From assembly GCA_030159075.1 (NCBI GenBank), contig BROG01000030.1:186001-250000 (forward strand): 64,000 nt of DNA, written 5' to 3'. A program made the translations under genes and the position numbers. Every line of letters starts with the position of its first letter. Within the stretch, counting starts at the first letter, position 1. Of the stretch, positions 21,023-32,217 are shown piece by piece. The notes under the pieces were generated by a model, which was not told where the DNA came from, did no database searches, and worked only from the letters and a program-made list of their open reading frames with translations. Source of the stretch: Atrina japonica (lineage: Eukaryota; Mollusca; Bivalvia; Pterioida; Pinnidae).

Positions 21023-24000
21023 TTGTGCTGGAATGTGGAGGGATTAAAATCAAAATTAAACGATGCTGAGTTTAAAAATCTTATAAATGAATATGATTGC
21101 CTTTGTTTTACTGAAACATGGATGAAATTATATGATGTTTTTGAAATAAAAGGTTATAACAGTTTTTGTATTCAAGGGTCAAAAGAAAAGGGAAAGAGAG
21201 GTAGACACAGTGGTGGGGTTAGTTTTTATTATAAAAGTGAAATTGGTGGCGGTATTGAATGTTTTAGAAAAAGACCGTATAAAGGTATGCAAGCGATATG
21301 GGTTAGATTTAAACATGTGTTTTTTCATACTACTAGGGATGTTTATTTGTGTATTTTGTATATTTTGCCTAATATAAATATGATGATATTGATGTTTTTG
21401 ATATATTAGAATCAGATATCTTGGAAATACAGAAAGAGGGGAAGGTGTTCTTATGTGGGGATTTTAACTGTAGAGTAGGCCAGATGAACGATTTCATTGA
21501 AAATGATAATATTTGTCACTACATTTTTGATATTGATGATGATGAAGGTGATTTCAGTAATGTTTTTCCGAGATCATCACGTGATAACAAATGTAATGCT
21601 GCTGGTCGTCGTTTTATAAGTATATGCTTAAATACTGATCTAAGAATTGTGAACGGCAGAGTTGGTACAGATAAGAATAAAGGTAGTTTTACATTTTGTA
21701 ATTTTTCTAATATTAAGGACTTTAAAGTTAATGATTTTAACGAATTTTCTAAACACGCACCTGTGGAATTTCAACTTCTTTTTTCTCATATAAATGTTAA
21801 TGTATCTAACTGTGGTAAAACTGATAAGATTGTGTGGGAATCGGGAAACCATGTAAAAAAAGTGGAGTTTTTAAATTCATTGAATAATTATGTTGATTAT
21901 TTTAATGATCTTGTTGATGGAATTACTGATTCCGATAGAAATGGTGTTCAGAAAGCAGTACACGGGATAAGTAAGGGGTTATATGATGCTGCATTTAAGG
22001 TATATGGTAAATCATTTCGGGTGAATTCTGTTCGATCTACGAGTAAAGCTAATGACTGGTTTGACAGGGATTGTTTAGAAAAACGTAGACATTTTTGTTA
22101 CATGCGGAATAGGTATAAAAAATTTCCATCGAATATGAATAGAATAGATTTTATTTCCAGCAGATCATCATATAATAAAACAAAGCGTTTAGCGAGGCGA
22201 AAATATATGCAGAGGAGGGGGTTAGAGATAGCTAAGAATGCTAGACATAATTCTAGAAAATTCTGGAAATAATAGTAAGAATGTGTCATCGAAATTTTCA
22301 GTAGACGATTTTAAAAGTCATTTTGAGGAAGTATTTAAAGAAAATAATAACCCTATAAGTGAGTTAAATGTATCTAGCCAAGAAAATTTAAAAGATCGTA
22401 TAAATAATGTTGAATTTTTAGATAAAATAATATCTGAAGATGAAGTTTCTAAAGCAATTAAAAAATTGGAAACGTAACAAGAGTGTTGGAATAGATGGCA
22501 TTCCTGGCGAGTTATTTATAGATGCTAGGGACGTCCTAGCACCTACACTCGTGCGTTTATTTAATAAGATGTTTGAGGGGGAGATATATCCCTCATCTTG
22601 GATGGAAGGAGTTATTGTTCCTGTTCCCAAAAAGGTAAGCCCATAGAGTTTAAATGATTTTCGGGGGATAACCCATAAGTAATATATTTAGTAAAATTTT
22701 CTCAATTATTTTAAATGATAGATTAACAAACTGGGCCGAAGAAGAAGAGAAATTATGTATAAACCAATTCGGTTTTAGGTCAAATATGTCAACCGTTGAT
22801 TGTATTTTTATTTTAAATTCTATAGTGTCTTCTGTTTTGAATAGGGGTGAAAAACTTTATACAGCTTTTATAGATTTTCAAAAAGCATTTGATAGAATAC
22901 CTAGAAGTGAACTTTGGGTGAAATTGTTACATACTGGGGTTTCTAGTAAATTTGTTAAGATTGTTAAATTAATGTATGAAGAAGTTAAAGCTAGAATTAG
23001 ATTTGACTCACGGATAAGTGATCAAATAATTTCGCATTCTGGTGTGAAGCAAGGAGAACCATTGTCTCCAATATTGTTTTTGTTTTTTATAAACGATTTG
23101 TTTTAATATTTATCACTAGATGATGAAAAGTGATATTTTTTGTTTACATGATTTACGTATAAATAGTTTGCTATATGCGGACGATACAGTTATTTTTGCT
23201 AAGTCTCCAGGTGCTCTTCAAAGTTTATTGAATAAATTATATGAGTATTGTTCTCTTTTTGGTGTCACTGTGAATATAAATAAGTCAAAAGTTCTGGTGT
23301 TCAGAAAGTGTCATAGGATGCAAAATTTGCGTTTTACTTATGATAATATTGATTTACAGATTGTTGATAGATTTATTTATCTTGGTTTATTATTAAATTA
23401 CAATGGTCTTTGGAAACAGACTCTGAAACGAATTGGTGAACAAGGTTCAAAATCTCTATACGGGCTTTTTAATTTACTTAGTGAAGCTTTTCTTACCTGT
23501 TAAAGAGTCCACATATGCTTTTGACAGTAAGATAAGTCCGATACTTTTATATGGTTCGGAAATCTGGGGCCTGACCAGTAATCAGGATAATTTAGAACGT
23601 TTACATATAAAATTTTGTAAATATATTTTAGGTGTGCATAAATCTACAACTAATGCTGCTGTTGTTGGCGAGCTAGGTAGGGTTTACCTGAATGTCAAAG
23701 CTTCTCTAAGGGTTTTGAAATATTGGTTGAAAATTATAAAAGATAAAAATAATTTATTTTATATAATATATATAATTTATTACGTGAAAATATTAATGTA
23801 AATGGTAGAAATGACAATCGGAATTGGGCTAGTAACGTAAAGGCATATCTATTTAATTTAGGGCTTGGTGATATATGGATTATGCAAGATCACTTTGATA
23901 TTAATTACGAATTTTTAAAGCGTCGTGTTTTAGATAATGCAATACAAAAATGGAGGACAGAATTAACCTCATCTACAAAATTACAAATTTACGCTAAAAC

Positions 24001-24375
24001 TAAATTGAATTGATTATGGAGACATATCTAAATAATATAAATTCCAAATCTCTCCGTTCGTCTTTGACAAGATTGCGTATTAGTGCGCATGATCTAAATA
24101 TAGAAAGAGGTAGATATGTAGGTATGGATAGACAGGATAGACTGTGTAACTGCTGTAATATGGGTGTCATCGAGGATGAGTATAATTTTTTATTAGTCTG
24201 TCCTTTGTATCACGATTTGAGGGTACGGTATTTTTCTAAATATTACTGTCATTGGCCAAATATAAGTAAGTTGTACAAGTTATTTAGTATCTCTAGTAGT
24301 GCAAGGCAACTGAAATTGGCATTATATATTAATATCTCTATTAAGCATAGGTCATCCTTCCTGAATACAAATTAG
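21023..24375 (+). pseudogene. LINE ORF2: APE endonuclease and reverse transcriptase, broken
   Basis: Domains in order: the endonuclease starts with FCWNVEGLKSKL (21023) and continues past a frame change near 21380 with LCGDFNCR (21450) and NDFNEFSKHAPVEF. The reverse transcriptase runs from about 22440, with KSVGIDGIPGELF, FIDFQKAFDRIPR, SGVKQGEPLSP and LLYADDTVIFAKS, so the YADD catalytic core is intact. The tail (24010-24375) has a cysteine cluster, CNCCNM...CPLY. Frame changes lie near 21380, 22260, 22465, 22640-22780, 23106, 23500 and 23800. An apparent nonsense TAG follows VPKKVSP at about 22642. Function would be target-primed reverse transcription; this copy cannot make it. Confidence 0.88.
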
Positions 24376-24892
24376 ATTATTATTAAATTTATTTGTATTT
24401 TAAATTAATTGATTTATTTATTATCATTATTTTCTATTCATAGATATTAAACTTAAGTTATACTATAACTGAGTCTCTGGGAAATGAAATAAAATGAAAT
24501 AATATGTAATAAAATTTTATAATAATAAATGAAATTAATTTAAAGTCTAAAACCAATTTAGAATATCGGTATGAAAAAAAACAAAAAAAAAACAAACAAA
24601 AAATTAGATAATTTATGTGTATGTATATAATTATAAATACATTTATATGTATATGTTGGATTATTGGCACTAATGTTATTATATACAATATTACTATAAG
24701 TACTGAAACTATTGCTGTTATGTGCTGAAATACTATTATCATTTTGTGCATAATTATGTTGGTCTGTAACATTTTCTTAAATTTACATGTACTTGTTTAC
24801 TGTTGATATGTAAAGGAACGGCTATAAGCATGTACATGTATATTGTTTTAAGCTGAATAAAAGAATTATATACAGTGAATATACAGACTAAT

Positions 24893-25916
24893 CCTGCAAT
24901 CTGGACAGGTGAGACATCTTTGTTAGTTAATTTAATTATAGCTCCAAAGGATTAAATATCAATATCAGACTATAATTATTACTTGCATATATTTTAAACA
25001 TAATACCAAAGTTATAATGCTCAAGACGATATCGACTTCATCAGTTGAGCTCCAATTTGAAAAGTGTGTGTATTTTCTAATGATAAAATGGTATCATACA
25101 AGGCCAAATAATATCTCTAAAAGTAACTATATTATAATAATGCCATATATATTTTGTACATTTTCACTTTTAGGTTAGTTAGTTAGGATTTTAGAATTGT
25201 ACACGGAACATACGGGTGTGATTTAAGAAGATCCTGAACAAAATAAAAGTTTAGAAAATTTATACAACTTACGTCCTCATTCACACGATTATCAAAATTA
25301 ACACCGGTGACATAACTATCCTTCAAAAGTATCACATAGATAAATTGATTAACGCCCAACACGAGGGGCAATGGTTAGTTAGAAATTAAATTTTTTAGAT
25401 CTATTTCTTTTCATATACTTTAACTACTTTCAAGTTAAAAAGATAAAACCAAAACCAATACAAAGTTTTGGTATTCTCCTTCCAGCGACTTTATAGAACA
25501 GCAGCTACAGCCTTTAAAGGAATGGGGTCTCTTGATGAGAAATACAAAAGTAGGTGACTAAATATTGGTATGTTTTCATCTTCCTTTCCTGTTCTGAATA
25601 TCTATACACAGTGCATTTTTCCTCCCTGATTCATTCTCTTCTTTTTCGTCTTTTTGTTTTTGGTTTATTTGGAACAGGGCAACCTGTCTCCTGTTTCGAA
25701 TTCATCGTGCTACCGATGAAAATGTCTATAAACTTTTTATGTGAGGTCGCCATGTATATCACACAATGTGATCTTACTTCTGATAGAGACCCACTGAAAG
25801 TTTTGTATTCCTTTCAAATTACACTCGTATTACTCGCTGCTCACAAACAAAGCAACATACAAAAGTATAACTTATAGGAACGTAATATCTATACATAAGC
25901 ATGACTTTTAAACAGT

Positions 25917-25950
<34 letters not shown>

Positions 25951-26413
25951 CCATAGGGGCAAATATGTTCTGTACTTACCTTAAAGATGTAAGTGTAGCT
26001 GACGAGGTTGAAAACAGGTAGATTCTATCTATGTGCAGTTAAACTCGTCATAGAACTTAGTCTATTTAATTTTGAACTATGTTATTTTTATCGTGAAATC
26101 TGTAAAATGCATCAACTTACAAGTTTATAATAAGAAATTATAGGACTTTAAAAGTGTTAAAGTAAAAGTATTGCGCAGGACACAATATGATGTAAACAAC
26201 GAAAGTACCTACTGATATTAAAATTTAATCTAATATTTGGCTGGAATAAAAACGAGTTGCAAATGTGGTAATAAGCTCTCTGGACTTTTTAAATTGAATA
26301 TTTCTGGAAAACATACCCAGCTGGGCCACGGGGAAACAATGATTTTGTGTTTGGCTTCCGAATTAATGTATCAACAAAATATTTTTAACGATTAAAAGGT
26401 CAAAATTAAATGT
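24893..26413. other. remaining non-coding part of unit A
   Basis: No supported gene. It contains a GA microsatellite at about 25928-25950. Its last ~215 bp before the unit boundary are absent from copy B (compare 26150-26395 with 45345-45362). Confidence 0.6.
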
Positions 26414-26785
26414 CGGTTTGTTGGCATGTCGTTCTGCAAAGTAGACCGTGCAACAAGTTAACATGTTTATAGATATGTTATCACCATGTTGTTGCTGCTG
26501 CTGCTGTTGTTGTTGTTGTTATAGTGGTGTTGTTGTTTTATATAATCAACAATACCAAACTTCCTTAGTTGAGCTTGAAATACGCTGGACTATATCGATG
26601 TCTGTGTATCTGTTTAGTCAATTTGGTCGAAATACACACAGAAAGACAAGAAATATATGTAATACAACCTGCCTTGCAAATTACATGTAATAACAATGGA
26701 AATCAAACTGTTACTGATTGTTTGTTTGTAAACGTTAAAAATACCAAATCCGCCCTTATCACACCGATTTTTATCGAGAAACGAA

Positions 26786-27810
26786 ATTTATTACAAATTG
26801 CGTCGGTTTTGTCACTGTTGAAAAATGCAAATCGACGCAATTTGTAATGAAATTTTAAAATACTTTGATAAAGGTTTTATTCTTTTTAAATCATCTAATA
26901 AGGTCATAAATATGTCAAAGTTAGTTGTAGATTGTTTTGATAATAAATTCGAAGGTTTTGGAGATTTATTACAAATTGCGTCGGCTTTTGTCATTGTTGA
27001 AAAAAAAAAAAGCAAATCAACGCAATCTTTAACAAATCTTAGAAATCCCTTAATAAGGGCTTGGTTCTTTTTAATCATCCAATAAGGACATAATGTATGT
27101 CAAAATATTTAGATATGTTAGTTGTAGGTTGTGTTGATCATAAAATTGAACGTTTGAAGATTTATTACAAATTGTGTTGGAGTTCCATTTTGCGAAAGAT
27201 CGAATCAACGCAATTTGTAATAAAATTCTGAAACTTCGATTTTATCGTCAGCACAACCCACAACTTACAGATCTAGATATTTAGACATATATTACGACCT
27301 TATTGGATGATTAAAAAACACTCGGACCCTTATCAAGTGATTTAAAAAAAATTAGTACAAATTGCGTCGATTTGCATTTTGCAAAAGATCACATCAACGC
27401 AATTTGTAATAAAATTCTGAAACTTCGATTTTATCGTCAGCACAACCCACAACTTACAGATCTAGATATTTAGACATATATTACGACCTTATTGGATGAT
27501 TAAAAAACACTCGGACCCTTATCAAGTGATTTAAAAAAAAATTAGTACAAATTGCGTCGATTTGCATTTTGCAAAAGATCGCATCAACGCAATTTGTAAT
27601 AAAATTCCAAAAGTAATATTCAAGGTATAAAATTAATTTCACGTTATCTTCTGAAGTTATAAAATATTAGGAAATTTTAGATCCACCCTTGTCACGTAAA
27701 CTTTTATAAAGAAAAAATGTAATTTTAAAGATTTATTACAAATTGCGTCGGTTCTGTCTTTGATGAAGAAAGCACATTTTTTATTACAAATTGCGTCGTT
27801 ATTTCAAATT
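26786..27810. repeat. array of ATTACAAATTGCGTCG hairpins, copy B
   Basis: Same arms as copy A. One spacer-plus-hairpin unit (AAACTTCGATTTTATCGTCAGC...AACGCAATTTGTAATAAAATT) occurs twice in a row at about 27220-27410 and 27410-27600. The last hairpin has lost its right arm, with the sequence jumping from AGAAAGCACAT to the final ATTACAAATTGCGTCGTT. Confidence 0.85.
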
Positions 27811-28062
27811 GGGTGGTGACAGAGCTGCGATCTTAGAGCGTAGCTTGGTCGCCGCAGGTCGTACGCAGTCGACGGTTGACCGAGGGTTGGTCACGCCTTG
27901 GTCTTCCGTGTTTGAACGTGGTCGAGGAATGGTCTCTCCGACGTAGCTCGTTTTTGTCAAAAAACTGAGTCTCGACCTAAAGTCGCATAGAGAGCGTCGA
28001 AAGAACGAACAAGGTCGAGAAAAGGACGAATTGGTCGAGGCTAGAACGGGGATGAGCGATGA

Positions 28063-28360
28063 TCAGCCTTCTTCAGCGAGAACTGATTGTGCGCATGGCT
28101 GTGCTGCTGGGTGTACGGAGATAGGTCCTGTAGGTAAATTCATCTCCCATCTCCCAGCCTCAGTTCCGTCATGAGGGGGAGTACTGACCATAATGTTCCC
28201 TCTTTGGTTTTCACGCAGCCAGGGTGCAACCCAATATTTTTTCTTGGTATACTTCTTTTTCCTCATCTTCAGCAAGGTTAGCATATCCACAGAGTCTTGC
28301 TGAAGTTGCAGGGCACGGTGTTATAATAACATAGCTTGATGCACGGCGATTGGGTCCATG
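28063..28360 (-). pseudogene. Harbinger/ALP1-like N-terminal exon fragment, copy B
   Basis: A nearly identical copy of the fragment at 17467-17763, with the same in-frame stop soon after the MDPIAVHQAM start and the same KKKYWVAPWL motif. It was duplicated with the unit, so the break predates the duplication. Confidence 0.4.
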
Positions 28361-29461
28361 TTGTTATACTTTCGGAGGCTTGTCAAAAACTGGTCGGCCA
28401 CCGATCACAGTGGGTCGCACGCAAATCCGGGCGACCGTGACAAAATTGTGCGTAGCTCTGGCGAGAAACTGTCTAGCAAAGATCGAGAATTGAGCGTACA
28501 GAGCGAGGCTAGAACGTTTATATCACAGGCTAAATCGTATTGAACGAGGGTACGTTGCAACTCGTACGTAGCCAGACCGGCCAAGATTGAGCTTGATCGG
28601 TCGAGGTCGCATACTTGTGAGGATAGATCACCGAGATATCGACGATATGTCGCAGACTGATCGAACAGAACGAGCCTTGGTCGTGTTTAGGTCGCATCAG
28701 ATCGAGTGGATAGACGCAAATAATGCGTATGTAGAGCGTCTACGTACAGAGCGTATAGGACGCAGGTAGAACATGCACATCGAAGGTCGAACGACATTAC
28801 ATCTGTGTTTTAAAATTTGTATGGGGGTTTTATGAAGTTTATGTATCCAGTACATATATGGTAAATGAAAAACGAAAATAAATTCGTTCATAATTCATTA
28901 TTATCCCCTACCATGAATGTTGATTAATTATTGCTGCCGGTTGCAGATGTCTGATATTCATTGATGCTACACTAATAGATCTCGCCATATTACAATGAAA
29001 ATCAGTAACGTTTTTCATTAAAGCTTTCAGAATATCGGTGTATTTACATGACATGCTGTTACAGTGCGGTATCTCAACGTTTCCAATACGGATCGTTCGT
29101 TGATCGATAGCGTATGTTTATCCAAATATCGTCTGCTCTTCAAGCCGATTTGTATCCCTAATGATAATTATCTTTACATGTATTATCATTCAGGGAATTC
29201 TGTCACCTATTGACATCATTATTGCACACAAGATATTTACACACAAGTATTATTTCATTAAAGTTCCATGACCGCTCAATTTCGCTAACAAAAAATATCG
29301 AAAAAATATTCTCACATTATACATTTTTATGACATAGTAATCAAATCTAGCGCACACATGCAGTGGAATTGGCCAGGAAATGATAAAACAACAATGATGC
29401 AGACATCCCTTAATGGCGATCGCCAGCTGCAGTGAACCATTCGCGGCTGTTATTACTTTTA

Positions 29462-29467
29462 ATTATT
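29462..29467. repeat. target-site duplication, left (partner 42735-42740)
   Basis: ATTATT occurs on both sides of the element and only once at the empty site in copy A. Confidence 0.93.
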
Positions 29468-30060
29468 AGTAGTAATAGGCAGCTCCATGGCGGGCATTTG
29501 AATTTTCGCCGCTAGGGGGCGCCACCAGTGGCGCTGTTTGATGACGTCATCAGAATGCTGGCTTCTGATTGGTCAATTCAAATGCCCGCAATGGAGCCGC
29601 CTGTGACGTCATAAGCGGAAGTGCGTCATACCGGAAGTGAGGTCATACCGGAAGTGAGGTCATGTTGTCATGGCAATAAGGAGAAAGAGCCAATCGTTGA
29701 GTTTGGAGGCGTGTCTATGACCGGAAGTGGAAGGTTGTGGAGGCGGCCATCTTGGTTAAGGAGCCAATGAGAGCCTTCGTTACAAGAGGTCGGGGTCACG
29801 AGAGTTCGCGAGAGTTCGCGAGAAGTCAACGGGAAGAGAGAGAAGTTGGGTTTTTCAAGTTTTGAGCTGAGAGTGAATCTATTTTTAGAACCGAAACTTT
29901 GGGTTTTTCCAGGTTTGTGAAACCAGTAGTTGGTGGCGCCACCGTCGGTGAAACTAGTAGTTGGTGGCGCCACCGTCGGTAAGAGTGCGCATGTGCGAGA
30001 AGCGGTAGGCCGAGCTCGACTCAAGCTTGTACTAAGACTTGTACTAAGGCTTGTAGAGTG
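29468..30060 (+). repeat. left terminal inverted repeat of the Polinton-like element
   Basis: Matches the reverse complement of 42011-42734 with small gaps. It contains a palindromic end, TGACGTCA at 29542-29549 and 29604-29611, several ACCGGAAGTGAGGTCAT words, CCAAT/ATTGG words, two copies of GTAGTTGGTGGCGCCACCGT, and a Thr-Lys-free GC-rich composition unlike the flanks. Confidence 0.9.
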
Positions 30061-30061
30061 A

Positions 30062-30250
30062 CGAGTATGTACAAAGGGAGATCACTCTGTAAAGACTTTA
30101 TAGGTGAAACAAAGGGAGATTACTCTGTATAGACTGTAGAGATGGGGCAAAGGGAGATCACTCTGTATAGACTGTATAGATGAAACAAAGGGAGATTACT
30201 CTGTATAGACTATAGGTGTGGAACAAAAGGGGAGATGACTCTTTATGGGC
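30062..30250 (+). repeat. ~38-bp tandem repeat inside the element
   Basis: Five copies of AAAGGGAGAT(C/T)ACTCTGTA(A/T)AGACT plus a variable tail (about 30075, 30113, 30151, 30187 and 30226). It begins at the inner edge of the left inverted repeat. Confidence 0.85.
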
Positions 30251-30404
30251 TGTATGCACTAAACCAGAGGGGTGGGTGGGTAGCGAAACAGGAAGGTTAG
30301 GAAGGGTAGCCATCTTTGGTATGGAATCATGGGATATCTAGTTTTTCAGGGACTGACTAATCTCACGGCAGGAGTGAGAACCATAGAACATGAAAGTGTG
30401 TAAC

Positions 30405-30600
30405 GTACTCAAAGTTTGTCAAAATGATCAAGTGTGTGTGTGTGTGTGTTGTTCTCAAAGTTTGTCAAAGTGATCAAATGTGTACCGTTCTCATGTTTCA
30501 AAGTTTGTCAAAGTGATCAAGTGTTTGTGTCGTTCTCAAAGTTTGTCAAAGTGATCAAGTGTGTACCGTTCTCATGTTTCAAAGTTTGCAACGTGTGCAA
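30405..30600 (+). repeat. TCAAAGTTTGTCAAAGTGATCAAGTGTG repeat
   Basis: The word CAAAGTTTGTCAAA.TGATCAA.TGT occurs four times with alternating spacers (GTACCGTTCTCATGTTT or a TG run with GTTCT). The open frame crossing it is a by-product of the repeat. Confidence 0.8.
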
Positions 30601-30789
30601 CGTTCTAAGTTATGAAGTCTCAAAGTGACACAAGTGACAGACACAAGAAGCACAATTGACACAAGTGACACAAGTGACAAAGTTGTATGAAGTTGTTCAC
30701 TTACATCGTTTCAACAAGTATCAAAGTTCAGATAGTGAAAATAGTATCTGCATTATTTTATATTATTTCTTGTACTACTGTATATAAAA

Positions 30790-30905
30790 TAAAAAATTAA
30801 ACACTCACCCAGAGAGAGTTTTTTCTGACGATGTTGACTCTTCGAGCTTCGGCTGCCAAATGAGCTCTCAGTAGTCTAACTGAACTTATTCTCAAGTTTT
30901 TAATG
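30790..30905 (-). repeat. internal ~110-bp conserved motif, left copy (inverted)
   Basis: The minus strand reads GTTCAGTTAGAC..CTGAGAGCTCATTTG...CCGAAGCTCGAAGAGT.AACATCGTCAGAAAA and ends GGGTGAGTGTTT.AATTTTTTATT. The same motif occurs twice in the opposite orientation at 41537-41662 and 41719-41841, so it flanks the gene set as a second inverted repeat. Each copy ends with a splice-donor-like GGTGAGT. Confidence 0.8.
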
Positions 30906-31045
30906 TTACTATTTTTAGAATTGCCTCGTTTTGAATTTCTGTCTGATAAAATTGAATCGATCAAGTACAAGAAATAAATTACTTACTATAGGCTAGACTT
31001 ACCGCTACAGTATAACACATACAAAAACTGCATAGTTTCAGTTAA

Positions 31046-31085
31046 GGTTTCTTTTCGTGTAAGTTAGGTGGCCCTGAAAAGGGCC
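31046..31085 (-). terminator. histone-type mRNA 3' stem-loop 1 with downstream element
   Basis: The minus strand reads AAAC-GGCCCTTTTCAGGGCC-ACCTAAC (loop TTTC, 6-bp stem) at 31070-31085, then CACGAAAAGAAACC at 31046-31059. This is the form of the SLBP-binding stem-loop plus the purine-rich U7-binding element of replication-dependent histone genes. It begins 24 nt after the stop of the minus-strand gene at 31110-31325. Confidence 0.9.
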
Positions 31086-31109
31086 GTTTGTTTTGGGTTG
31101 TTAAAACCC

Positions 31110-31325
31110 TTATAGGCAGCAGCAACAGCAGTCCCGGCAGCACACCATCTTTTTTCTTTCTGTAGCTGCTGCACGGGCCGCAGCAGCTTGGCAAAACCTT
31201 GCCATCCCGGCTTTCTGGCGTTCAAAGAACTCCCACTCTTCGGCTGCCGTCTTTAGCTTTTCCAAAATATACCATGGCTTAATAGCCCAAAACAGCTCGC
31301 TATCAATTGTCTGCTCTGTACTCAT
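31110..31325 (-). CDS. small element protein 1 (71 aa, Cys-rich tail)
   Basis: The start is ATG at 31325 (MSTEQTIDSELFW), not the longer frame upstream, because a TATA-like CATATAAAAAG lies at 31395-31405, about 70 nt upstream of it. The protein is mostly helical by appearance: KPWYILEKLKTAAEEWEFFERQ, an Ala-rich segment, then a basic ERKK and a cysteine cluster, CCRDCCCCCL, at the end. The cluster could be an acylation or metal site, but nothing is proven. I do not recognise the family. It is divergently paired with the gene at 31559 (233-bp gap) and followed by a histone-type stem-loop. The clean stop-to-stem-loop spacing supports a real gene. Confidence 0.65.
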   Translation of the reverse strand: MSTEQTIDSELFWAIKPWYILEKLKTAAEEWEFFERQKAGMARFCQAAAARAAATERKKMVCCRDCCCCCL

Positions 31326-31558
31326 GTTTTCAAAGTAAACAGCTATAACCATAACTCTTCTGGAATGAAGTGCGGTGAAATGAGACGCGCACGGCTTTTT
31401 ATATGAGCAGTATAGTGCACGCGACGTACTCCGTCTCGTCAACTTTGACCTCTTTGATGATTGGTCTATGTATCGTTGGCAACGTGATTCCACCAATGAA
31501 AACGTCAAGAGTGATAGACGCCTAGGAGAAATCAGTCTAAGAGTGATAAAAATAAAAA
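31326..31558. promoter_or_regulatory. divergent promoter between small genes 1 and 2
   Basis: The gap holds a TATA-like box for the minus gene (31395-31405), CCAAT at 31493-31497 and its inverse ATTGG at 31460-31464. Paired CCAAT boxes in a short divergent gap are typical of histone gene pairs. No clear TATA box is visible for the plus gene, apart from AT-rich sequence just before its ATG. Confidence 0.55.
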
Positions 31559-31900
31559 ATGTCAAACATGGCGTATACTATGGAGTACACTATGGAACAA
31601 GAAATCGAACCTGTTCTAATCGAGCCTGTATATGATACTAGGCAGATTATTCGTGATACTAAAGATAAGTTACGAAAGATTGATCTGAACTTTCATCAGG
31701 GAAAAGAAGATGTTCGCCTGAGACGAATTGTACTTCTCAATTCTGTTTTTACGGGTTTGGTAGAGAAGAGAGAAAACGTAAGCAGATGGATGAGAAGTGT
31801 TTGCCGTTTAAAAAGAGATTCTGTACATGAATCATGGCAGATATGCCAAAAACAACGGTCCTTTTCAGGACCACTTATATCTTACGAGAAGAAACCTTAA
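31559..31900 (+). CDS. small element protein 2 (up to 113 aa)
   Basis: Starts MSNMAYTMEYTMEQEIEPV. The body has charged helices (DTRQIIRDTKDKLRKIDLNF, LRRIVLLNSVFTGLVEKR) and a Trp/Arg-rich stretch. I do not recognise the family. The frame as written runs through the histone-type stem-loop (31857-31872) and its downstream element to a stop at 31898, so an mRNA cut after the stem-loop would lack a stop. A one-base difference at the A-run near 31809-31814 would put TGA at 31828-31830, 27 nt before the stem-loop, as in its neighbours. The true C-terminus is therefore uncertain and the last ~23 residues are doubtful. Confidence 0.6.
   Translation: MSNMAYTMEYTMEQEIEPVLIEPVYDTRQIIRDTKDKLRKIDLNFHQGKEDVRLRRIVLLNSVFTGLVEKRENVSRWMRSVCRLKRDSVHESWQICQKQRSFSGPLISYEKKP
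31857..31896 (+). terminator. histone-type mRNA 3' stem-loop 2, with compensatory change
   Basis: GGTCCTTTTCAGGACC at 31857-31872 followed by ACTT, then ACGAGAAGAAACC at about 31884-31896. Compared with the other copies, a stem C:G pair has become T:A on both arms. This covariation shows that the RNA stem itself is under selection. Confidence 0.87.
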
Positions 31901-32044
31901 ACTGAATGTGCAGTGTATATAATAAAAATGAGTTATAGGGTTTATGAGACAAGAATATGAGTTATAGGGTTTATGACACAATAAAATGAGTAATAGGGTT
32001 TATGTTTTATAGTAGTAGATGTAGCATATCTCAATACAGTTTAG

Positions 32045-32083
32045 ATTACTTTTCTAATGAGTTGGGTGGCCCTGAAAAGGGCC
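32045..32083 (-). terminator. histone-type mRNA 3' stem-loop 3
   Basis: The minus strand reads AAC-GGCCCTTTTCAGGGCC-ACCCAAC at 32068-32083. The downstream purine element is weaker here (TTAGAAAAGTAATC). It serves a minus-strand transcript arriving from about 32358. Confidence 0.83.
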
Positions 32084-32217
32084 GTTAGTTAGGTTACTAA
32101 TATTGACAGTAACATCTTCTCTTTTTCAGAGGTAAACGTTGTTCTGCTTCCAGTAGATCATCTGTCTTTCTCTTGATCGTCATGATGATCGGTATCTGTA
32201 GGTGACGAAAACTAGCT

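Larger units (their letters stand above)
19726..24882 (+). mobile_element. full-length non-LTR retrotransposon (LINE)
   Basis: A 5157-bp insertion flanked by ACAGACTAAT at 19716-19725 and 24883-24892. The empty site is present once in copy B at 43578-43587. It carries a 5' leader, ORF1, ORF2 (endonuclease, reverse transcriptase, zinc-containing tail) and an AT-rich 3' region with AATAAAAG near the end but no poly(A). The endonuclease is of APE type rather than restriction-like, which fits L1/CR1-like clades. ORF2 is broken. Confidence 0.92.
15854..26413 (+). repeat. tandem segmental duplication, copy A
   Basis: Begins CGGTTTGTTGGCATGTCG and ends AGGTCAAAATTAAATGT, where copy B begins with the same start sequence. 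Without its LINE insert the unit is about 5.39 kb. It contains a CTG/TTG run (about 15930-15966), the hairpin array, a CpG-rich Harbinger-like block, low-copy AT-rich sequence and a GA run near 25928-25950. It is colinear with 26414-45376 at high identity. Confidence 0.92.

Noticed and set aside
29668..30024. Frames inside the left terminal repeat (and 42006-42381 in the right)
   Set aside because: Both ends are inverted copies, and the frames simply mirror GC-rich repeat sequence containing TGACGTCA and GGCGCC words.
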